Below the pieces are notes generated by a model, which was not told where the DNA came from, searched no databases, and saw only the letters and a list, made by a program, of their open reading frames with translations. Position numbers and translations under genes: made by a program. Below are positions 40,864 to 51,193 of a stretch of DNA of 61,512 nucleotides, piece by piece. The stretch is from Hyphomicrobiales bacterium (lineage in GTDB: Bacteria > Pseudomonadota > Alphaproteobacteria > Rhizobiales > Devosiaceae): NCBI GenBank assembly GCA_015490455.1, contig WFXU01000028.1, positions 1 through 61,512 on the forward strand, given 5' to 3'. Positions within the stretch are counted from its first letter, which is position 1. The number at the start of each line of letters is the position of its first letter.

Positions 40864-41556
40864 TTAGCTAACGGCACTTGCCGTATCAACATGGACACCC
40901 GGACCCATAGTTGATGAAATAGAAATTCTTTTAATATAAAGACCTTTTGCACCGCTAGGTTTGGCTTTATTAACCGCATCGGTAAATGCGCGTAAATTTT
41001 CAGCCAGCGCTTCATCACTAAATGATGCTTTACCAATTCCAGCGTGCACAATCCCAGCCTTTTCTACCCGAAATTCAACCGAACCCGCTTTTGCGTCCTT
41101 AACCGCTTTTGCAACATCATTAGTAACTGTGCCAACCTTTGGATTTGGCATTAAATTGCGCGGCCCTAAAATTTTACCCAAACGGCCAACAAGCGGCATC
41201 ATATCAGGCGTTGCAATACAACGGTCAAATTCAATTTTGCCTGCAAGAATTTCATCCGCTAAATCTTTATCGCCAACAATATCAGCGCCAGCGGCCTTTG
41301 CTTCTTCGGCCTTTGCATCTTTTGCAAATACCGCCACACGCACCGATTTACCAGTACCATTAGGCAAATTCACAACCCCGCGCACCATCTGGTCTGCATG
41401 ACGCGGATCCACACCCAGATTTATAGCTATATCAATAGTCTCATCAAATTTAGCATTCGCACGCTCTTTGACCATTTTAATAGCCTCTTTTAATTCATAA
41501 TTTTTCTTTTTATCAATTCCCTTAAGAAGGGCTTTATATCTTTTTCTGCTAGCCAT
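40864..41556 (-). CDS. rplA: 50S ribosomal protein L1
   Basis: 230 aa. Landmarks are [37 protein letters not shown] and the ending [19 protein letters not shown]1 forms the mobile stalk by the E site and represses rplK-rplA translation. It begins 12 bases after rplK. Confidence 0.98.
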   Translation of the reverse strand: MASRKRYKALLKGIDKKKNYELKEAIKMVKERANAKFDETIDIAINLGVDPRHADQMVRGVVNLPNGTGKSVRVAVFAKDAKAEEAKAAGADIVGDKDLADEILAGKIEFDRCIATPDMMPLVGRLGKILGPRNLMPNPKVGTVTNDVAKAVKDAKAGSVEFRVEKAGIVHAGIGKASFSDEALAENLRAFTDAVNKAKPSGAKGLYIKRISISSTMGPGVHVDTASAVS

Positions 41557-41568
41557 ATCTACCCCTCT

Positions 41569-41997
41569 TTACCCTTCTATCTCTACGCCCATTGAACGGG
41601 CAGAACCAGCAATTTGCGCCATTGCAGCTTCAATAGTATCTGCATTCAGATCTTGCATTTTTTTCTCGGCAATTGCTCTTAATTGCGCTTGAGAAATTTT
41701 CCCTGCTGTTTCGTGACCAGGCTTATTTGAGCCTGACTTAATTTTAAGCTCCTGCTTAATATAATAGCTAACTGGCGGCATTTTGAGTTCAAAAGAAAAA
41801 CTCTTATCCGCATAAATAGTAATAATTGTTGGAATTGGCGCGCCCTTATCAAGCTCTTGCGTTTTGGCATTAAATGCCTTGCAAAATTCCATAATATTAA
41901 GACCGCGCTGACCTAAAGCCGGCCCTATCGGGGGCGCGGGATTGGCCGCTCCTGCTGGCACCTGCAATTTCAGGTAACCGGTAATTTTCTTCGCCAT
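41569..41997 (-). CDS. rplK: 50S ribosomal protein L11
   Basis: 142 aa. The N-terminal proline-rich [19 protein letters not shown] and the C-terminal rRNA-binding part ([14 protein letters not shown]) are as expected. It binds the GTPase-associated centre of 23S rRNA. Order secE-nusG-rplK-rplA is the classical one; 140 bp separate it from nusG, room for a promoter. Confidence 0.98.
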   Translation of the reverse strand: MAKKITGYLKLQVPAGAANPAPPIGPALGQRGLNIMEFCKAFNAKTQELDKGAPIPTIITIYADKSFSFELKMPPVSYYIKQELKIKSGSNKPGHETAGKISQAQLRAIAEKKMQDLNADTIEAAMAQIAGSARSMGVEIEG

Positions 41998-42137
41998 AAT
42001 CGTCCTTTCAACTCTGACCCAAACGGGCGCTTAATTATATTGACGTTTGTGGTGCAAGGTTTGCAATAGCTGGCATTTCCCTCTAACGGCACTATTGCCC
42101 TCTTCCACATTATTGAACAGATCAAATAAACCCTAAA

Positions 42138-42668
42138 TCAGATTTTCTCAACCTGCCCATATTCTAATTCAACCGGAGTAGGCCGGCCAAATATAGAAAC
42201 TTCTACCTTGAGGCGCGAACGCTCCTCATCAACATCCTCAACAACTCCATTAAATGAAGCAAAGGGACCATCACTAACTCTTACCTGCTCACCAACTTCA
42301 AACGAAATAGAAGGTTTTGGCCTATCAACTCCCTCCTGCACTTGCTGTAAAATATTTTGCGCTTCCGCTTCAGAAATTGGTGAAGGCTTATTATCCGACC
42401 CTAAAAATCCGGTTACTTTTGGAATATTTTTAACAAGATGAAAGGTCTCATCATTCATTTCCATCTTTACCAAAATATAGCCCGGAAAAAATTTACGCTC
42501 AGCATCAACTTTTTTACCGCGTCTTACCTCAACAACTTTTTCGGTCGGCACCAAAACCTCGTCAAACATATGTTCCAATTTTGATTTGGCAATTTTCTCC
42601 AAAATTGCATCAGCAACTTTGCGTTCAAAATTTGAATATGCCTGAACTATATACCAGCGTTTTGCCAT
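42138..42668 (-). CDS. nusG: Transcription antitermination factor NusG
   Basis: 176 aa from the ATG at 42668 (MAKRWYIVQAYSNFERKV). A longer frame from 42698 adds ten residues absent from the family. The NGN domain holds RKFFPGYILVKMEMND and the C-terminal KOW domain VGEQVRVSDGPFASFNG. It links RNA polymerase to Rho or to ribosomal protein S10. The gene follows secE. Confidence 0.97.
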   Translation of the reverse strand: MAKRWYIVQAYSNFERKVADAILEKIAKSKLEHMFDEVLVPTEKVVEVRRGKKVDAERKFFPGYILVKMEMNDETFHLVKNIPKVTGFLGSDNKPSPISEAEAQNILQQVQEGVDRPKPSISFEVGEQVRVSDGPFASFNGVVEDVDEERSRLKVEVSIFGRPTPVELEYGQVEKI

Positions 42669-42724
42669 TTCTAATTCCAAATAATTATCCAAAATCAAAT
42701 TAAAAGCTAATAATCACATATAAC

Positions 42725-42919
42725 CTATCTAATAGATAACAAGCTCTGCACCATCCAGGATATTAGCTGGTCAGCCAACATAAAAAACAGGCTGGCAAGC
42801 AAAACCATTATTAAAACCATTATTGTTGAAACAAGCGTTTCATTTCTCGTCGGCCAAACTACTTTTTTCACCTCTGAGCGAACCTGCTGCAGGAAAGTAA
42901 ATGGATTTGTGCGTGCCAT
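42725..42919 (-). CDS. secE: Protein translocase subunit SecE
   Basis: 64 aa, the short single-helix form. PFTFLQQVRSEVKKVVWPTR is the conserved amphipathic motif, followed by one transmembrane helix. It is the clamp subunit of SecYEG. In many alphaproteobacteria tRNA-Trp precedes secE; none is found upstream here. Confidence 0.94.
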   Translation of the reverse strand: MARTNPFTFLQQVRSEVKKVVWPTRNETLVSTIMVLIMVLLASLFFMLADQLISWMVQSLLSIR

Positions 42920-43019
42920 AGAGACCTAGCTTTCTTGTTTGTTTAGAATTAAACCAATATATTAAAAAATATTCAATCCAAATAGATTATGCCTCAAACC
43001 ATATCCCAAAGAAATCAAC

Positions 43020-43058
43020 ATCACCCTGAAATAAATTCAATATCACCCTGAAATAATT
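43020..43058. repeat. Tandem ATCACCCTGAAATAA repeat (period 22)
   Basis: ATCACCCTGAAATAA begins at 43020 and again at 43042. It resembles common intergenic CACCCTGA palindromic repeats. The second copy supplies the stop codon of the gene fragment at 43043-43129. Confidence 0.7.
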
Positions 43059-43129
43059 GCCAATATTCCAGATGCTAAACCTAGCCAACCCGCCTGCTCG
43101 GGATTCCAACGCCAGTTTTCCAGTGCTGT
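43043..43129 (-). pseudogene. Orphan C-terminal fragment of a membrane-like protein
   Basis: On the minus strand 28 codons read TALENWRWNPEQAGW, then LGLASGILAIISG and a stop. Tryptophan-rich sequence followed by a hydrophobic helix looks like a genuine protein C-terminus, but an in-frame TAA (43130-43132) sits just before it and no start exists. I take it for a decayed gene remnant and cannot name the family. Nothing else is recognisable in the 42920-43183 part of this gap. Confidence 0.35.
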
Positions 43130-43183
43130 TTATAAAAAAGTGAACATAAAAGCAAGAGTTTTGTGAAAAATAATAAATTAAAT

Positions 43184-43348
43184 GATTAGTCGTTCGTGAA
43201 GAAATTTTAATATATTGATATTTTGCCCTTATTGAGCATTTAATTTGCCAGATTTTACCTCTCCATATTTAGTTTTCTTGCAATTTGATTATGGATATTT
43301 TTGCGTTTTCCGACTTCTGAACGATAAATCTCCGCGGCCGCCTGATTA
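43184..43348 (+). repeat. Family R repeat, copy R3
   Basis: A 165 bp element in the same orientation as R2. Left end GATTAGTCGTTCGTGAAGAAA, internal TTGAGCATTTAATTTGCCAG and TTTTCTTGCAATTTGAT, right end AACGATAAATC...GGCCGCCTGATTA. It has only one unit of the ACTTCTG heptamer. It ends 12 bp from the recJ stop codon. Confidence 0.8.
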
Positions 43349-43359
43349 AAGCTATTTAT

Positions 43360-45147
43360 TTAGCCCCAAGCCGCGTCAATTGCGCGCAATTGCACTATTT
43401 CGCGGCCATTCCAGTGATTTATATCCAAACTACCAACAATATGAATAGCTCTATTATTTTGCGCAGCTAAAATTGCCTGCCCCAATTCATTATCCGCAGA
43501 CTGAAAAGCAATTGCATCAATTTTAGCTCCATCCCCGCAATAAAGTGAAAAACGAACATGCCTACCCTCCCCTACAATTTTAGCAAACCTAACCCTATGA
43601 GCCGGAAAAGCAAAAATCGGGGGAGGATTGCCAGCCCCAAATGGACCAGCCCTTTCTATTTGTTTAATAAAATCAATATTGGCCGCACGGGCGGTAATAG
43701 CGGCGTCGATCTTAATATATTCACTCCTAGTTGCCGCTTCAACTTGGCTTGCTAACTGCTCAATAATAAATTTCCTAAATTCCCCTATTTGCGATCGTGT
43801 TAAACTGATTCCCGCAGCCATTGCATGCCCGCCCCCCTTTTCTATTATTCCAGCCTGCACGGCCTTTATAACAGCAGAGCCTAAATCCACCCCAGCAATA
43901 GAGCGGGCAGAACCTAGTGCTTTATCATTTTTAGCAATGGAAATGGCAAAAGCAGGACGAAAAAAACGCTCCCTTAACCTAGAAGCCAGTAGACCCACAA
44001 TGCCCGGATGCCAATTTTCTGAAGCCAAAACCAATATGGAAGGCCCCTCACCCGAACCAATCTCGGCATTTGCCGCCTCAACTGCTTCTTTTAATGCTTC
44101 ATTTTCAATATGTTGTCGTTCTATATTTAATTGGTTTAGTTGTGCAGCTATTTTTGTTGCTTCATCTTCATTGTCCAAAGCTAATAATCTAGCCCCAAGT
44201 GACGCATCACCAATTCGCCCACCCGCATTAATACGTGGTCCAATAAGAAAAGCTAAATGATAGGGATTTATTGCCCCCCCTATTCTGGCGGCAAGACTAA
44301 GCGCCCTAATGCCTATATTTGTGCCGTTGCGCATTAATTCTATGCCACGCTGCACAAAGGCGCGGTTTAGCCCTTTTAATGGCACAATATCACAAATTGT
44401 TGCCAAAGCGACCAAATCAATAAATCGCATTAAATCGGGCAGGTTTGTTTCGCCCTTCATGCGTAAATAGCGATTAAGCCCAACTAATACCATAAAACAA
44501 ACACCGGCAGCCGATAAATATCCCAATGAGGAAATATCATCTAAGCGGTTGGGATTGGCAATTGCATCTGCGGGTGGCAAGTCACCGTCAGATAAATGAT
44601 GATCTATCACTAAAAAGTCAGCTCCCAAATTTTTGGCATATTTAATCACATCCGAACTAGTCGTGCCACAATCAAGGCTGATAATCAGCTTTACGCCCTG
44701 TTTTACAAAATTGTCTATTGCCGCTTTATTTGGACCATATCCTTCAAAAATCCTATCTGGAATATGCGTAATTACATCCATATTGAAATGTCGCAAATAG
44801 CGCTCCATTAACGCAACCGAACATGCCCCATCTACGTCATAATCGCCAAATAGAGCTATTTTTTCTTTATTGATTATAGCGCTTGCTAAATAAGCAACTA
44901 AATTATCTAGATCTGTTATGGAGGAAGGGTCTGGCATTAAATCCCGTATGGTTGGGGTTAAGAAAATTTCCGCTTCATGCGGTTTAACCATTCTTGCCGC
45001 TAAAATTCGTCCAACTATTTCGCTCAAATTGCTGGTTTGGGCGATAGTTTTCGCATTTCGCGCCATTTCAGAATTGAGCCTATCCACCCAGATTTTATCA
45101 GTAATGGATTTTTTTACATTAAGAAAAAATTTTTCTTCTTCGCGCAT
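43360..45147 (-). CDS. recJ: Single-stranded-DNA-specific exonuclease RecJ
   Basis: 595 aa. DHH phosphoesterase motifs are in order: LFGDYDVDGACS, SLDCGTTS and VIDHHLS; the DHHA1 part has GGHAMAAGISL. RecJ degrades single-stranded DNA 5' to 3' in RecFOR recombination and mismatch or base-excision repair. It stands 92 bp after the upstream glycosyltransferase start-side neighbour ends. Confidence 0.94.
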   Translation of the reverse strand: MREEEKFFLNVKKSITDKIWVDRLNSEMARNAKTIAQTSNLSEIVGRILAARMVKPHEAEIFLTPTIRDLMPDPSSITDLDNLVAYLASAIINKEKIALFGDYDVDGACSVALMERYLRHFNMDVITHIPDRIFEGYGPNKAAIDNFVKQGVKLIISLDCGTTSSDVIKYAKNLGADFLVIDHHLSDGDLPPADAIANPNRLDDISSLGYLSAAGVCFMVLVGLNRYLRMKGETNLPDLMRFIDLVALATICDIVPLKGLNRAFVQRGIELMRNGTNIGIRALSLAARIGGAINPYHLAFLIGPRINAGGRIGDASLGARLLALDNEDEATKIAAQLNQLNIERQHIENEALKEAVEAANAEIGSGEGPSILVLASENWHPGIVGLLASRLRERFFRPAFAISIAKNDKALGSARSIAGVDLGSAVIKAVQAGIIEKGGGHAMAAGISLTRSQIGEFRKFIIEQLASQVEAATRSEYIKIDAAITARAANIDFIKQIERAGPFGAGNPPPIFAFPAHRVRFAKIVGEGRHVRFSLYCGDGAKIDAIAFQSADNELGQAILAAQNNRAIHIVGSLDINHWNGREIVQLRAIDAAWG

Positions 45148-45239
45148 AAATATATAACCTGTTTTTCTGGACTAAATTATAAGGCTATTTTACCCGAAAA
45201 CTAAATAATATTTCGCTTTATAGTGAGTTTTACTTTATA

Positions 45240-46256
45240 TTATTTTTCAATAAAGGGTAAATTATCCAGGAATATTTGTGCGCTGCGCTCCCAACTAAAT
45301 TTTCTTGCATATTGCACACATTTTTCTCTTGCAATTTTCACCGCCCTTTGCGCTGCTATTTGTAAATTTTCATCTAAAATGCCAGCCCCCGAATCCGCAA
45401 TTACATCAAGCGGCCCCTGCACAGGATAAGCGGCAACGGGTAAACCGCTGGCCATCGCCTCAAGTAAAACCAAACCAAATGTATCTGTTTTTGAAGGAAA
45501 TACAAAACAATCCGCACTGGCATAATAGCGTGATAATTCAATACCTTTTTTAGGACCAACAAAGACACAATCCTGATATTGTTTTTTTAATTGTTCTAAT
45601 TGCGGGCCTGAACCAACAATTAATTTAGTCCCTTGCAAATTTAGTTTAAGAAAATCCTCAATATTTTTTTCAATAGCAACTCGCCCAACATAGAGGAATA
45701 TTGGTCTTGGGAAGTTAAATTCTACAGAATTTTCATCTCTGAAGGAGGGGTTAAAAATCTCACTATCAACCCCCAAAGACCAATTAACAATATTGTTAAA
45801 CCCTTTTTCTTGCAAACGTTTAGCTACTGTTTTTGAAGATATAAGACAATATTTAGCAGCCGAATGAAAACGGCGAAAATATGCATAAGACCATTTAAGG
45901 GGAACTGGGGCTCTGGCGCGTAAATATTCTGGATATTGTGTATGAAAGGAAGTTGAAAAAGCAATATTTTTCTTTATGCAATATCTTCTGGCCATTGCGC
46001 CAAGCGGTCCTTCCGTTGCAATATGAATAGCATCGGGGTTAATTTCTTCTATTTTGTTCCTAACCACGCCCGGCAAAGCTACGGATAATCTTATTTCCTT
46101 ATAGGTGGGCATTGGAAATGTAGGAAAAGCAGAAGGCTCTAAAAATTTAATATTATAATTTTTCTTTTGTAAAATTTGCGCAAGCTTATCTAAAGTGCGC
46201 ACCACGCCATTTACCTGCGGATAATATGCATCGGTGACAATCAGAATAGTTTTCAT
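45240..46256 (-). CDS. GT4-family glycosyltransferase (mannosyl/glucosyl-type)
   Basis: 338 aa, GT-B fold. The N-terminal acceptor-side motif is YYPQVNGVVRTL and SFHTQYPEYLRAR follows. The donor-side E-x7-E region reads PSKTDTFGLVLLEAMASGLPV. The nearest known relatives are GDP-mannose-dependent alpha-mannosyltransferases and related glycolipid enzymes. Donor and acceptor cannot be determined; an envelope glycolipid is likely. Confidence 0.85.
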   Translation of the reverse strand: MKTILIVTDAYYPQVNGVVRTLDKLAQILQKKNYNIKFLEPSAFPTFPMPTYKEIRLSVALPGVVRNKIEEINPDAIHIATEGPLGAMARRYCIKKNIAFSTSFHTQYPEYLRARAPVPLKWSYAYFRRFHSAAKYCLISSKTVAKRLQEKGFNNIVNWSLGVDSEIFNPSFRDENSVEFNFPRPIFLYVGRVAIEKNIEDFLKLNLQGTKLIVGSGPQLEQLKKQYQDCVFVGPKKGIELSRYYASADCFVFPSKTDTFGLVLLEAMASGLPVAAYPVQGPLDVIADSGAGILDENLQIAAQRAVKIAREKCVQYARKFSWERSAQIFLDNLPFIEK

Positions 46257-46330
46257 ATATTTGACCCTATTTGACCCTTTAAGCTGATTACCATCCTAAC
46301 ATATATGCTAACTCAATATTTAGACAGAAA

Positions 46331-46356
46331 AAAAGGGGACATACCAGCCCCCTTTT
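46331..46356 (-). terminator. Terminator after rpsI
   Basis: AAAAGGGG (46331-46338) pairs with CCCCTTTT (46349-46356), 22 bases after the rpsI stop. On the minus strand the hairpin runs into TTTTTTTCTG. Confidence 0.85.
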
Positions 46357-46377
46357 GCAATAAATATAAAATCAAAA

Positions 46378-46869
46378 TTAGCGTTTTGAGAATTGGAAGG
46401 ATTTACGCGCCTTTGCTTTACCATATTTTTTGCGCTCAACAACACGAGCATCACGCGTAAGAAAACCTCCCCTTTTAAGAACAGCACGAAGTTCTGGCTC
46501 ATAAAAGGTTAGGGCTCTTGCAATAGCGTGTCTAACAGCGCCAGCCTGGCCAGAAAGACCACCACCAGAAACAGTTGCTACAATATCATATTGCTCTGTT
46601 CGCTCCGCAGCCTCTATGGGTTGACGTAAAATCATCTGTAAAACAGGGCGGGCAAAATATTTTTGATAATCTTTGCCATTTATTATAATTTTGCCTGCGC
46701 CGGGCTTTATCCAGACGCGAGCAACTGCGTCTTTTCTTTTTCCTGTCGCATAAGCACGGCCAAATTTATCTAATTTTTGCTCATATTTTGGCGATTGCTG
46801 ATTTACTTGCTCATCCTGATCTGATTCCACATTTGCTAGTTCTTTAAGAGAATTAATTGTTTCAGCCAT
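46378..46869 (-). CDS. rpsI: 30S ribosomal protein S9
   Basis: 163 aa. The core [14 protein letters not shown] and the C-terminal [16 protein letters not shown] are conserved; the terminal basic tail reaches the P site. The N-terminal extension of about 35 acidic residues relative to E. coli is usual in alphaproteobacteria. It begins two bases after rplM. Confidence 0.97.
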   Translation of the reverse strand: MAETINSLKELANVESDQDEQVNQQSPKYEQKLDKFGRAYATGKRKDAVARVWIKPGAGKIIINGKDYQKYFARPVLQMILRQPIEAAERTEQYDIVATVSGGGLSGQAGAVRHAIARALTFYEPELRAVLKRGGFLTRDARVVERKKYGKAKARKSFQFSKR

Positions 46870-46871
46870 GA

Positions 46872-47336
46872 TTATTGTACCCTGACATTTTTAGGATTAA
46901 GAGAAGCAACGTCCAAAATTTCTGGCTGTTGCGCTATATGCGGATGCTCAGAACCAGCATATATACGTAAATTTTTAAGCTGTTTACGGGCCAATGGACC
47001 TTTGGGCAGCATGCGCCGAACCGCATTTTCAAGGACACGCTCGGGGAATTTTCCTTCTAAAATTTGCCGCGAAGTGCGCTCTTTAATTCCGCCCGGATAG
47101 CCAGTATGCCAGAAGAATTTGCGTTGATCGAGTTTCTTGCCGGTAAGCACAATTTTATCGGCATTTATAACAATAATATTATCGCCCATATCCATGTGCG
47201 GAGTAAAGGAAGGAAGGTGTTTCCCGCGCAACCGCTTGGCAATTATTGAAGCAAGCCGACCAACTACCAAGCCTTTTGCATCAATCAAAATCCATTTCTT
47301 CTCAATATTTTCTGGCTTTGCCGAGAAAGTTTTCAT
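46872..47336 (-). CDS. rplM: 50S ribosomal protein L13
   Basis: 154 aa. [20 protein letters not shown] and [12 protein letters not shown] are family landmarks, with [11 protein letters not shown] near the end. It is an early assembly protein of the 50S subunit. rplM-rpsI is a conserved two-gene operon. Confidence 0.97.
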   Translation of the reverse strand: MKTFSAKPENIEKKWILIDAKGLVVGRLASIIAKRLRGKHLPSFTPHMDMGDNIIVINADKIVLTGKKLDQRKFFWHTGYPGGIKERTSRQILEGKFPERVLENAVRRMLPKGPLARKQLKNLRIYAGSEHPHIAQQPEILDVASLNPKNVRVQ

Positions 47337-47517
47337 ATTATCTTGTTCCTTAAGTTCAAACTATTTATCATCGCTTAAATTAGTTTAAGTTTTGCACGTG
47401 CTGATATATGATACTAAATTATTCGTCAAGCAGAAAGTTTATTCTTATTTTTCTTATGGTTAGTTCTGAGGTAAAATAATACCGCAAAATATATCGCAAT
47501 AGAGAAAGGTCATTATA

Positions 47518-47724
47518 ATGCAGCGAGGGGGTAGAAAATTAGTAGGATTATTTATGTTAATTATTTTACTTTTCATTTATCCTGCCATTGCAAGTCTAAT
47601 TTATGAAAAATTTCTTCTTGGCGCAGCTATTTGGCTTTTATTGATTTATTTTGCCATTGCCGGCTTGTTATGGGCAATACCCGCTGGAATTGTCATAAAA
47701 TGGATGTTAAAGCCTGAAAAATAG
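47518..47724 (+). CDS. Small membrane protein, DUF2842-like
   Basis: 68 aa with two hydrophobic helices (about 8-27 and 33-57). The pattern R-K-L-V-G at the start, LIYFAIAGLLWAIPAGIVIK and a terminal WMLKPEK resembles the alphaproteobacterial DUF2842 family. AGAAAGG lies seven bases before the ATG. Function unknown. It is divergent from rplM. Confidence 0.7.
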   Translation: MQRGGRKLVGLFMLIILLFIYPAIASLIYEKFLLGAAIWLLLIYFAIAGLLWAIPAGIVIKWMLKPEK

Positions 47725-47750
47725 ATAGCATCTCGTCTGTAACATATATG

Positions 47751-47937
47751 GTCGGCTGTGAAGATTTATCGCTCAGAAATCAGAAGTCGGAAGTCAGAAA
47801 TCAGGAATCGCAAAAATTTCTATCAAAATTGCAAGAAAACTGCATATGGAGAGCAAAATCTTTCAATATTAAATGCTCAGTTATGGCAAAATATCAAGAA
47901 ATATCAATATGTTAACAATTTTTCACAGACAACTATA
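47751..47937 (-). repeat. Family R repeat, inverted copy R4
   Basis: The reverse complement aligns along its length with R2: GTTAACATATTGATATTTCT, then TGAGCATTTAATATTG, GTTTTCTTGCAATTTTGATA and TGAGCGATAAATCTTCACAG. The ends are GTCGGCTGTGAAGA and, inverted, GTTGTCTGTGAAAA. The heptamer near its end is expanded to about four degenerate units. The rest of the gap to alaS has nothing I recognise. Confidence 0.8.
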
Positions 47938-48050
47938 TAAAATTATTTTAGAAAAATGAGATTTTCGATGATCGGCAATTCCGGCATATAATATTATTGG
48001 AGACGTAATATTAATAAAGCTGGAATTAGTTCAAACTATGTTTGGCAATA

Positions 48051-50726
48051 TTAAAATCTAACATTTTCTAATTTTGCCAACTCCGCTTCAATCGCCTTTA
48101 TTGCTTCATCTGCTTTTGCCCCGTTTGGGCCACCGGCTTGCGCCATATCAGGGCGCCCTCCCCCGCCCTTGCCTCCCATAATGGCTGAGCCAATTTTTAC
48201 CAATTTAATTGCATCAAATTTATTAAGTAAATCATTAGTCACGCCAACAATAATGGCGCCTTTACCTTCATTCTTTGTGGCTATGGCTACAATTCCTGAA
48301 CCAAGCGATCTTTTACCCTCATCAACCAAAGCTTTAAGATCTTTAGGGGCTATTTCTGCAACACTTCGGCCTAAAAATTTAATTTTGCCAATATGTTTAA
48401 CTAAAGAGCTACTATTTTTATTAGAAGCGCCCATTGCCAGTTTCTTTTTGGCTTCAACTAATTCTCTTTCAACTTTCTTTTTCTCTTCAACCAATAAATT
48501 AGCCCTGTTAACTATCTCCTTTATGGGGCTTTTGAAAAGAAAAGATAATTTTTTTAATTTTTCTTCCTGTTCCTTATAATATTGGCGAGCAGCCAGGCCG
48601 GTTAGCGCTTCAATTCGTCGCACGGCTGAAGCGATTGAACTTTCCTGAATAATGCAGATTATGCCAATATCGCCAGTTCTCTTCACGTGCGTTCCTCCAC
48701 ATAGTTCCATAGAAAAACTGTCTTCTTCTCCTTCATCATTTATGGTTTTACCCATAGAAACAACCCGCACTTCATCGGCGTATTTTTCGCCAAATAGCGC
48801 CATTGCACCCGCCTTTCGCGCTTCCTCAATTCCCATTAAACGAGTAGTTACTTCAGAATTTTGCAAAACCATCTCATTAGCAATCTGCTCAACCCTGTTA
48901 ATTTCCTCCTCACTCATTGCCTTAGTATGGGCAAAGTCAAATCTTAATCTTTCCGCATCAACCAAAGATCCCTTTTGCACCACATGTTTTCCTAAAACCT
49001 GTCTTAAGGCGGCGTGTAACAAATGAGTGGCCGAGTGATTTGCACGAATTTTATTACGATTTTTGCTATCAACCCGCAGTTCTAAACCCATTCCCCTTCG
49101 TAAATTACCCTTTTTAACCTCAATATGGTGGACAAACAAACCATCTAGCTGTTTAGTGACATTGGTAACTTCTACCAGCAAATCTTCTCCGACAATTTGC
49201 CCAACATCACCAACCTGTCCGCCACTTTCGGCATAAAAGGGCGTCTGATTAAGCAGCAAAAATCCGCTCTCCCCCTCATTTAACTGGTCAATCTGTTGCC
49301 CATTTTTTACAATGGCCAACACTTCACCCTGCGCTACCTCCTTATCATAACCCAAAAATTCTGTTGGCTGATTATTCTGCAAAATTTCAAACCAAACCTT
49401 CTCAGTAGCGCTTCCTCCAGCCCCTATCCAATTTTTTCTTGCTTCTTCCTTTTGTCGAGCCATCGCGTCCTCAAAACCTGCTAAATCTACATTGATGCCG
49501 CGATGACGCAATGCATCTTGCGTTAAATCAAGCGGAAAGCCATAAGTATCATAAAGCTTAAAGGCGGTCTGCCCATCAAGCATATCTCCCTTTTTAAGAT
49601 TAGCAGTTTCTTCTTCCAAAATTGCCAAACCTCTATTTAAGGTTTGCAAAAAACGCCCCTCCTCAAGCAAAATAGTTTCACTAATCATATTTTTGGCTTC
49701 GATTAGTTCCGGATAATGCTGCCCCATTTCGTTAATTAAGACTGGAACTAGGGAATGAATAATTGGCTCTTGCGCGCCAAGTAGGGTTGCGTGGCGCATG
49801 GCGCGACGCATTATACGCCGTAATACATATCCCCTACCCTCATTAGAAGGCAAAATCCCTTCAGCTATTAAAAAACTCATTGAGCGTAAATGATCGGCTA
49901 TGACCCGAAAAGAACTTTTGTTCTCTTCATTCATATCCACCTTAAACGAATTTAGCGCCGCCCCAATTATATTTTTGAACAAATCAATATCATAAACATC
50001 GTGCTTATTTTGCAAAATGGCCGATATTCTTTCTAATCCCATGCCGGTATCAATTGATGGGTGGGGTAAATTTACTCTTTTCTCCTTGCTTATCTGTTCA
50101 TATTGCATAAATACCAGGTTCCAAATTTCAACAAATCTATCACCATCCTCATTTGCACTGCCTGGGGGACCGCCAAAAACCTCTTCGCCATGATCATAGA
50201 AAATTTCCGAACATGGACCACACGGCCCCACATCACCCATAGACCAAAAATTATCGGAAGTAGAAATAGGAATTATTTTATCTTCACTTAAACCAGAAAT
50301 TTTGCGCCACAAATTAAAAGCAACATCATCCTCACTATAAACCGTTACCAATAATCTTTCCTTTGGCAGGCCATATTCTTTGACAACTAAATTCCATGCC
50401 AGCTCAATCGCTCTTTCCTTAAAATAATCGCCAAAGGAAAAATTACCAAGCATTTCAAAAAAGGTTAAATGGCGCGCAGTAAAGCCGACATTATCTAAAT
50501 CATTATGTTTACCGCCAGCTCTTACGCATTTTTGCGAAGTTACAGCCGTTGAATAGGGACGTTTTTCAACACCGGTAAAAACATTCTTAAACTGCACCAT
50601 GCCGGCATTGGTGAACATAAGGGTAGGATCATTGGTAGGCACAAGCGGGCTGGAAGGCACCTCCTCATGCCCCTCCTTTACAAAATAATCCAAAAATTTA
50701 CTGCGAATTTCATTTACACTAGCCAT
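48051..50726 (-). CDS. alaS: Alanyl-tRNA synthetase
   Basis: 891 aa from ATG at 50726 ([20 protein letters not shown]). An upstream in-frame ATG at 50780 adds 18 residues not seen in the family. Class II motif region [14 protein letters not shown], editing domain [13 protein letters not shown] with [13 protein letters not shown], and the C-terminal glycine-rich [16 protein letters not shown] (DHHA1) are intact. It lies next to recA, as in many Rhizobiales. Confidence 0.97.
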   Translation of the reverse strand: MASVNEIRSKFLDYFVKEGHEEVPSSPLVPTNDPTLMFTNAGMVQFKNVFTGVEKRPYSTAVTSQKCVRAGGKHNDLDNVGFTARHLTFFEMLGNFSFGDYFKERAIELAWNLVVKEYGLPKERLLVTVYSEDDVAFNLWRKISGLSEDKIIPISTSDNFWSMGDVGPCGPCSEIFYDHGEEVFGGPPGSANEDGDRFVEIWNLVFMQYEQISKEKRVNLPHPSIDTGMGLERISAILQNKHDVYDIDLFKNIIGAALNSFKVDMNEENKSSFRVIADHLRSMSFLIAEGILPSNEGRGYVLRRIMRRAMRHATLLGAQEPIIHSLVPVLINEMGQHYPELIEAKNMISETILLEEGRFLQTLNRGLAILEEETANLKKGDMLDGQTAFKLYDTYGFPLDLTQDALRHRGINVDLAGFEDAMARQKEEARKNWIGAGGSATEKVWFEILQNNQPTEFLGYDKEVAQGEVLAIVKNGQQIDQLNEGESGFLLLNQTPFYAESGGQVGDVGQIVGEDLLVEVTNVTKQLDGLFVHHIEVKKGNLRRGMGLELRVDSKNRNKIRANHSATHLLHAALRQVLGKHVVQKGSLVDAERLRFDFAHTKAMSEEEINRVEQIANEMVLQNSEVTTRLMGIEEARKAGAMALFGEKYADEVRVVSMGKTINDEGEEDSFSMELCGGTHVKRTGDIGIICIIQESSIASAVRRIEALTGLAARQYYKEQEEKLKKLSFLFKSPIKEIVNRANLLVEEKKKVERELVEAKKKLAMGASNKNSSSLVKHIGKIKFLGRSVAEIAPKDLKALVDEGKRSLGSGIVAIATKNEGKGAIIVGVTNDLLNKFDAIKLVKIGSAIMGGKGGGGRPDMAQAGGPNGAKADEAIKAIEAELAKLENVRF

Positions 50727-50797
50727 AATCAAACCCAAAAAGAGCTCAGGAGCCCAAAAAATTTCATTGCTTCTTATCAACTATTATAGGCTCATGT

Positions 50798-51068
50798 CTA
50801 GAGCATTTTCTGTTATATTGAACCATTTGATGGAGTCAAATCAGTCCAGCTGCAAGGCGCGGTGCGCGGCGCGATCTGGTTGATCGGGCAAGCGCCGGAA
50901 CCTAAGCTAGATGGGCTTATTTGCCCCACTTAAAGGCGGTTTTTCGTGCTTTGTAAGGCTTTGTTACATTCCGCTTGGGTCAGTTGGACAACGGCGCGAA
51001 ATGTGCCTTTTCAGCAAACGCGAAAAAACGCTTCAAACATCCTCCAATCTAATCAGGAAAAGCTCTAG
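50798..51068. repeat. TIR-bounded 271 bp intergenic element (E2)
   Basis: The ends CTAGAGCATTTTCTG and CAGGAAAAGCTCTAG form a 15-bp inverted repeat with two mismatches. About 140 bp at the left half matches the minus strand of 8016-8163, including TTGAACCATTT, GTCAAATCAGTCC, CAAGGCGCGGTGCG and GGGCAAGCGCC. It is more GC-rich than its surroundings and codes for nothing long. No clear target duplication was seen. Confidence 0.75.
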
Positions 51069-51146
51069 TTCCTAATAAAATCCAAACAATATATTTATTT
51101 AGCTAAATATAATTGCCCACAATATGGGAAATAGATGATAAAATAA

Positions 51147-51178
51147 GAGCGGCAATATTAGTTAAAATATTGCCGCTC
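51147..51178 (-). terminator. Terminator after recA
   Basis: A perfect 13-bp stem (GAGCGGCAATATT and its complement) with a six-base loop lies 16 bp past the recA stop; on the minus strand it is followed by TTATTTTATC. Confidence 0.88.
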
Positions 51179-51193
51179 ACTTCTAAAATATTA

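Noticed and set aside
42920-43183. Possible tRNA-Trp upstream of secE
   Set aside because: Expected from alphaproteobacterial gene order, but no cloverleaf or T-arm motif is present on either strand.
47758-47940. 60-codon plus-strand frame rich in R, S, K and E
   Set aside because: It lies wholly within repeat R4 and its repetitive start is the translated heptamer array.
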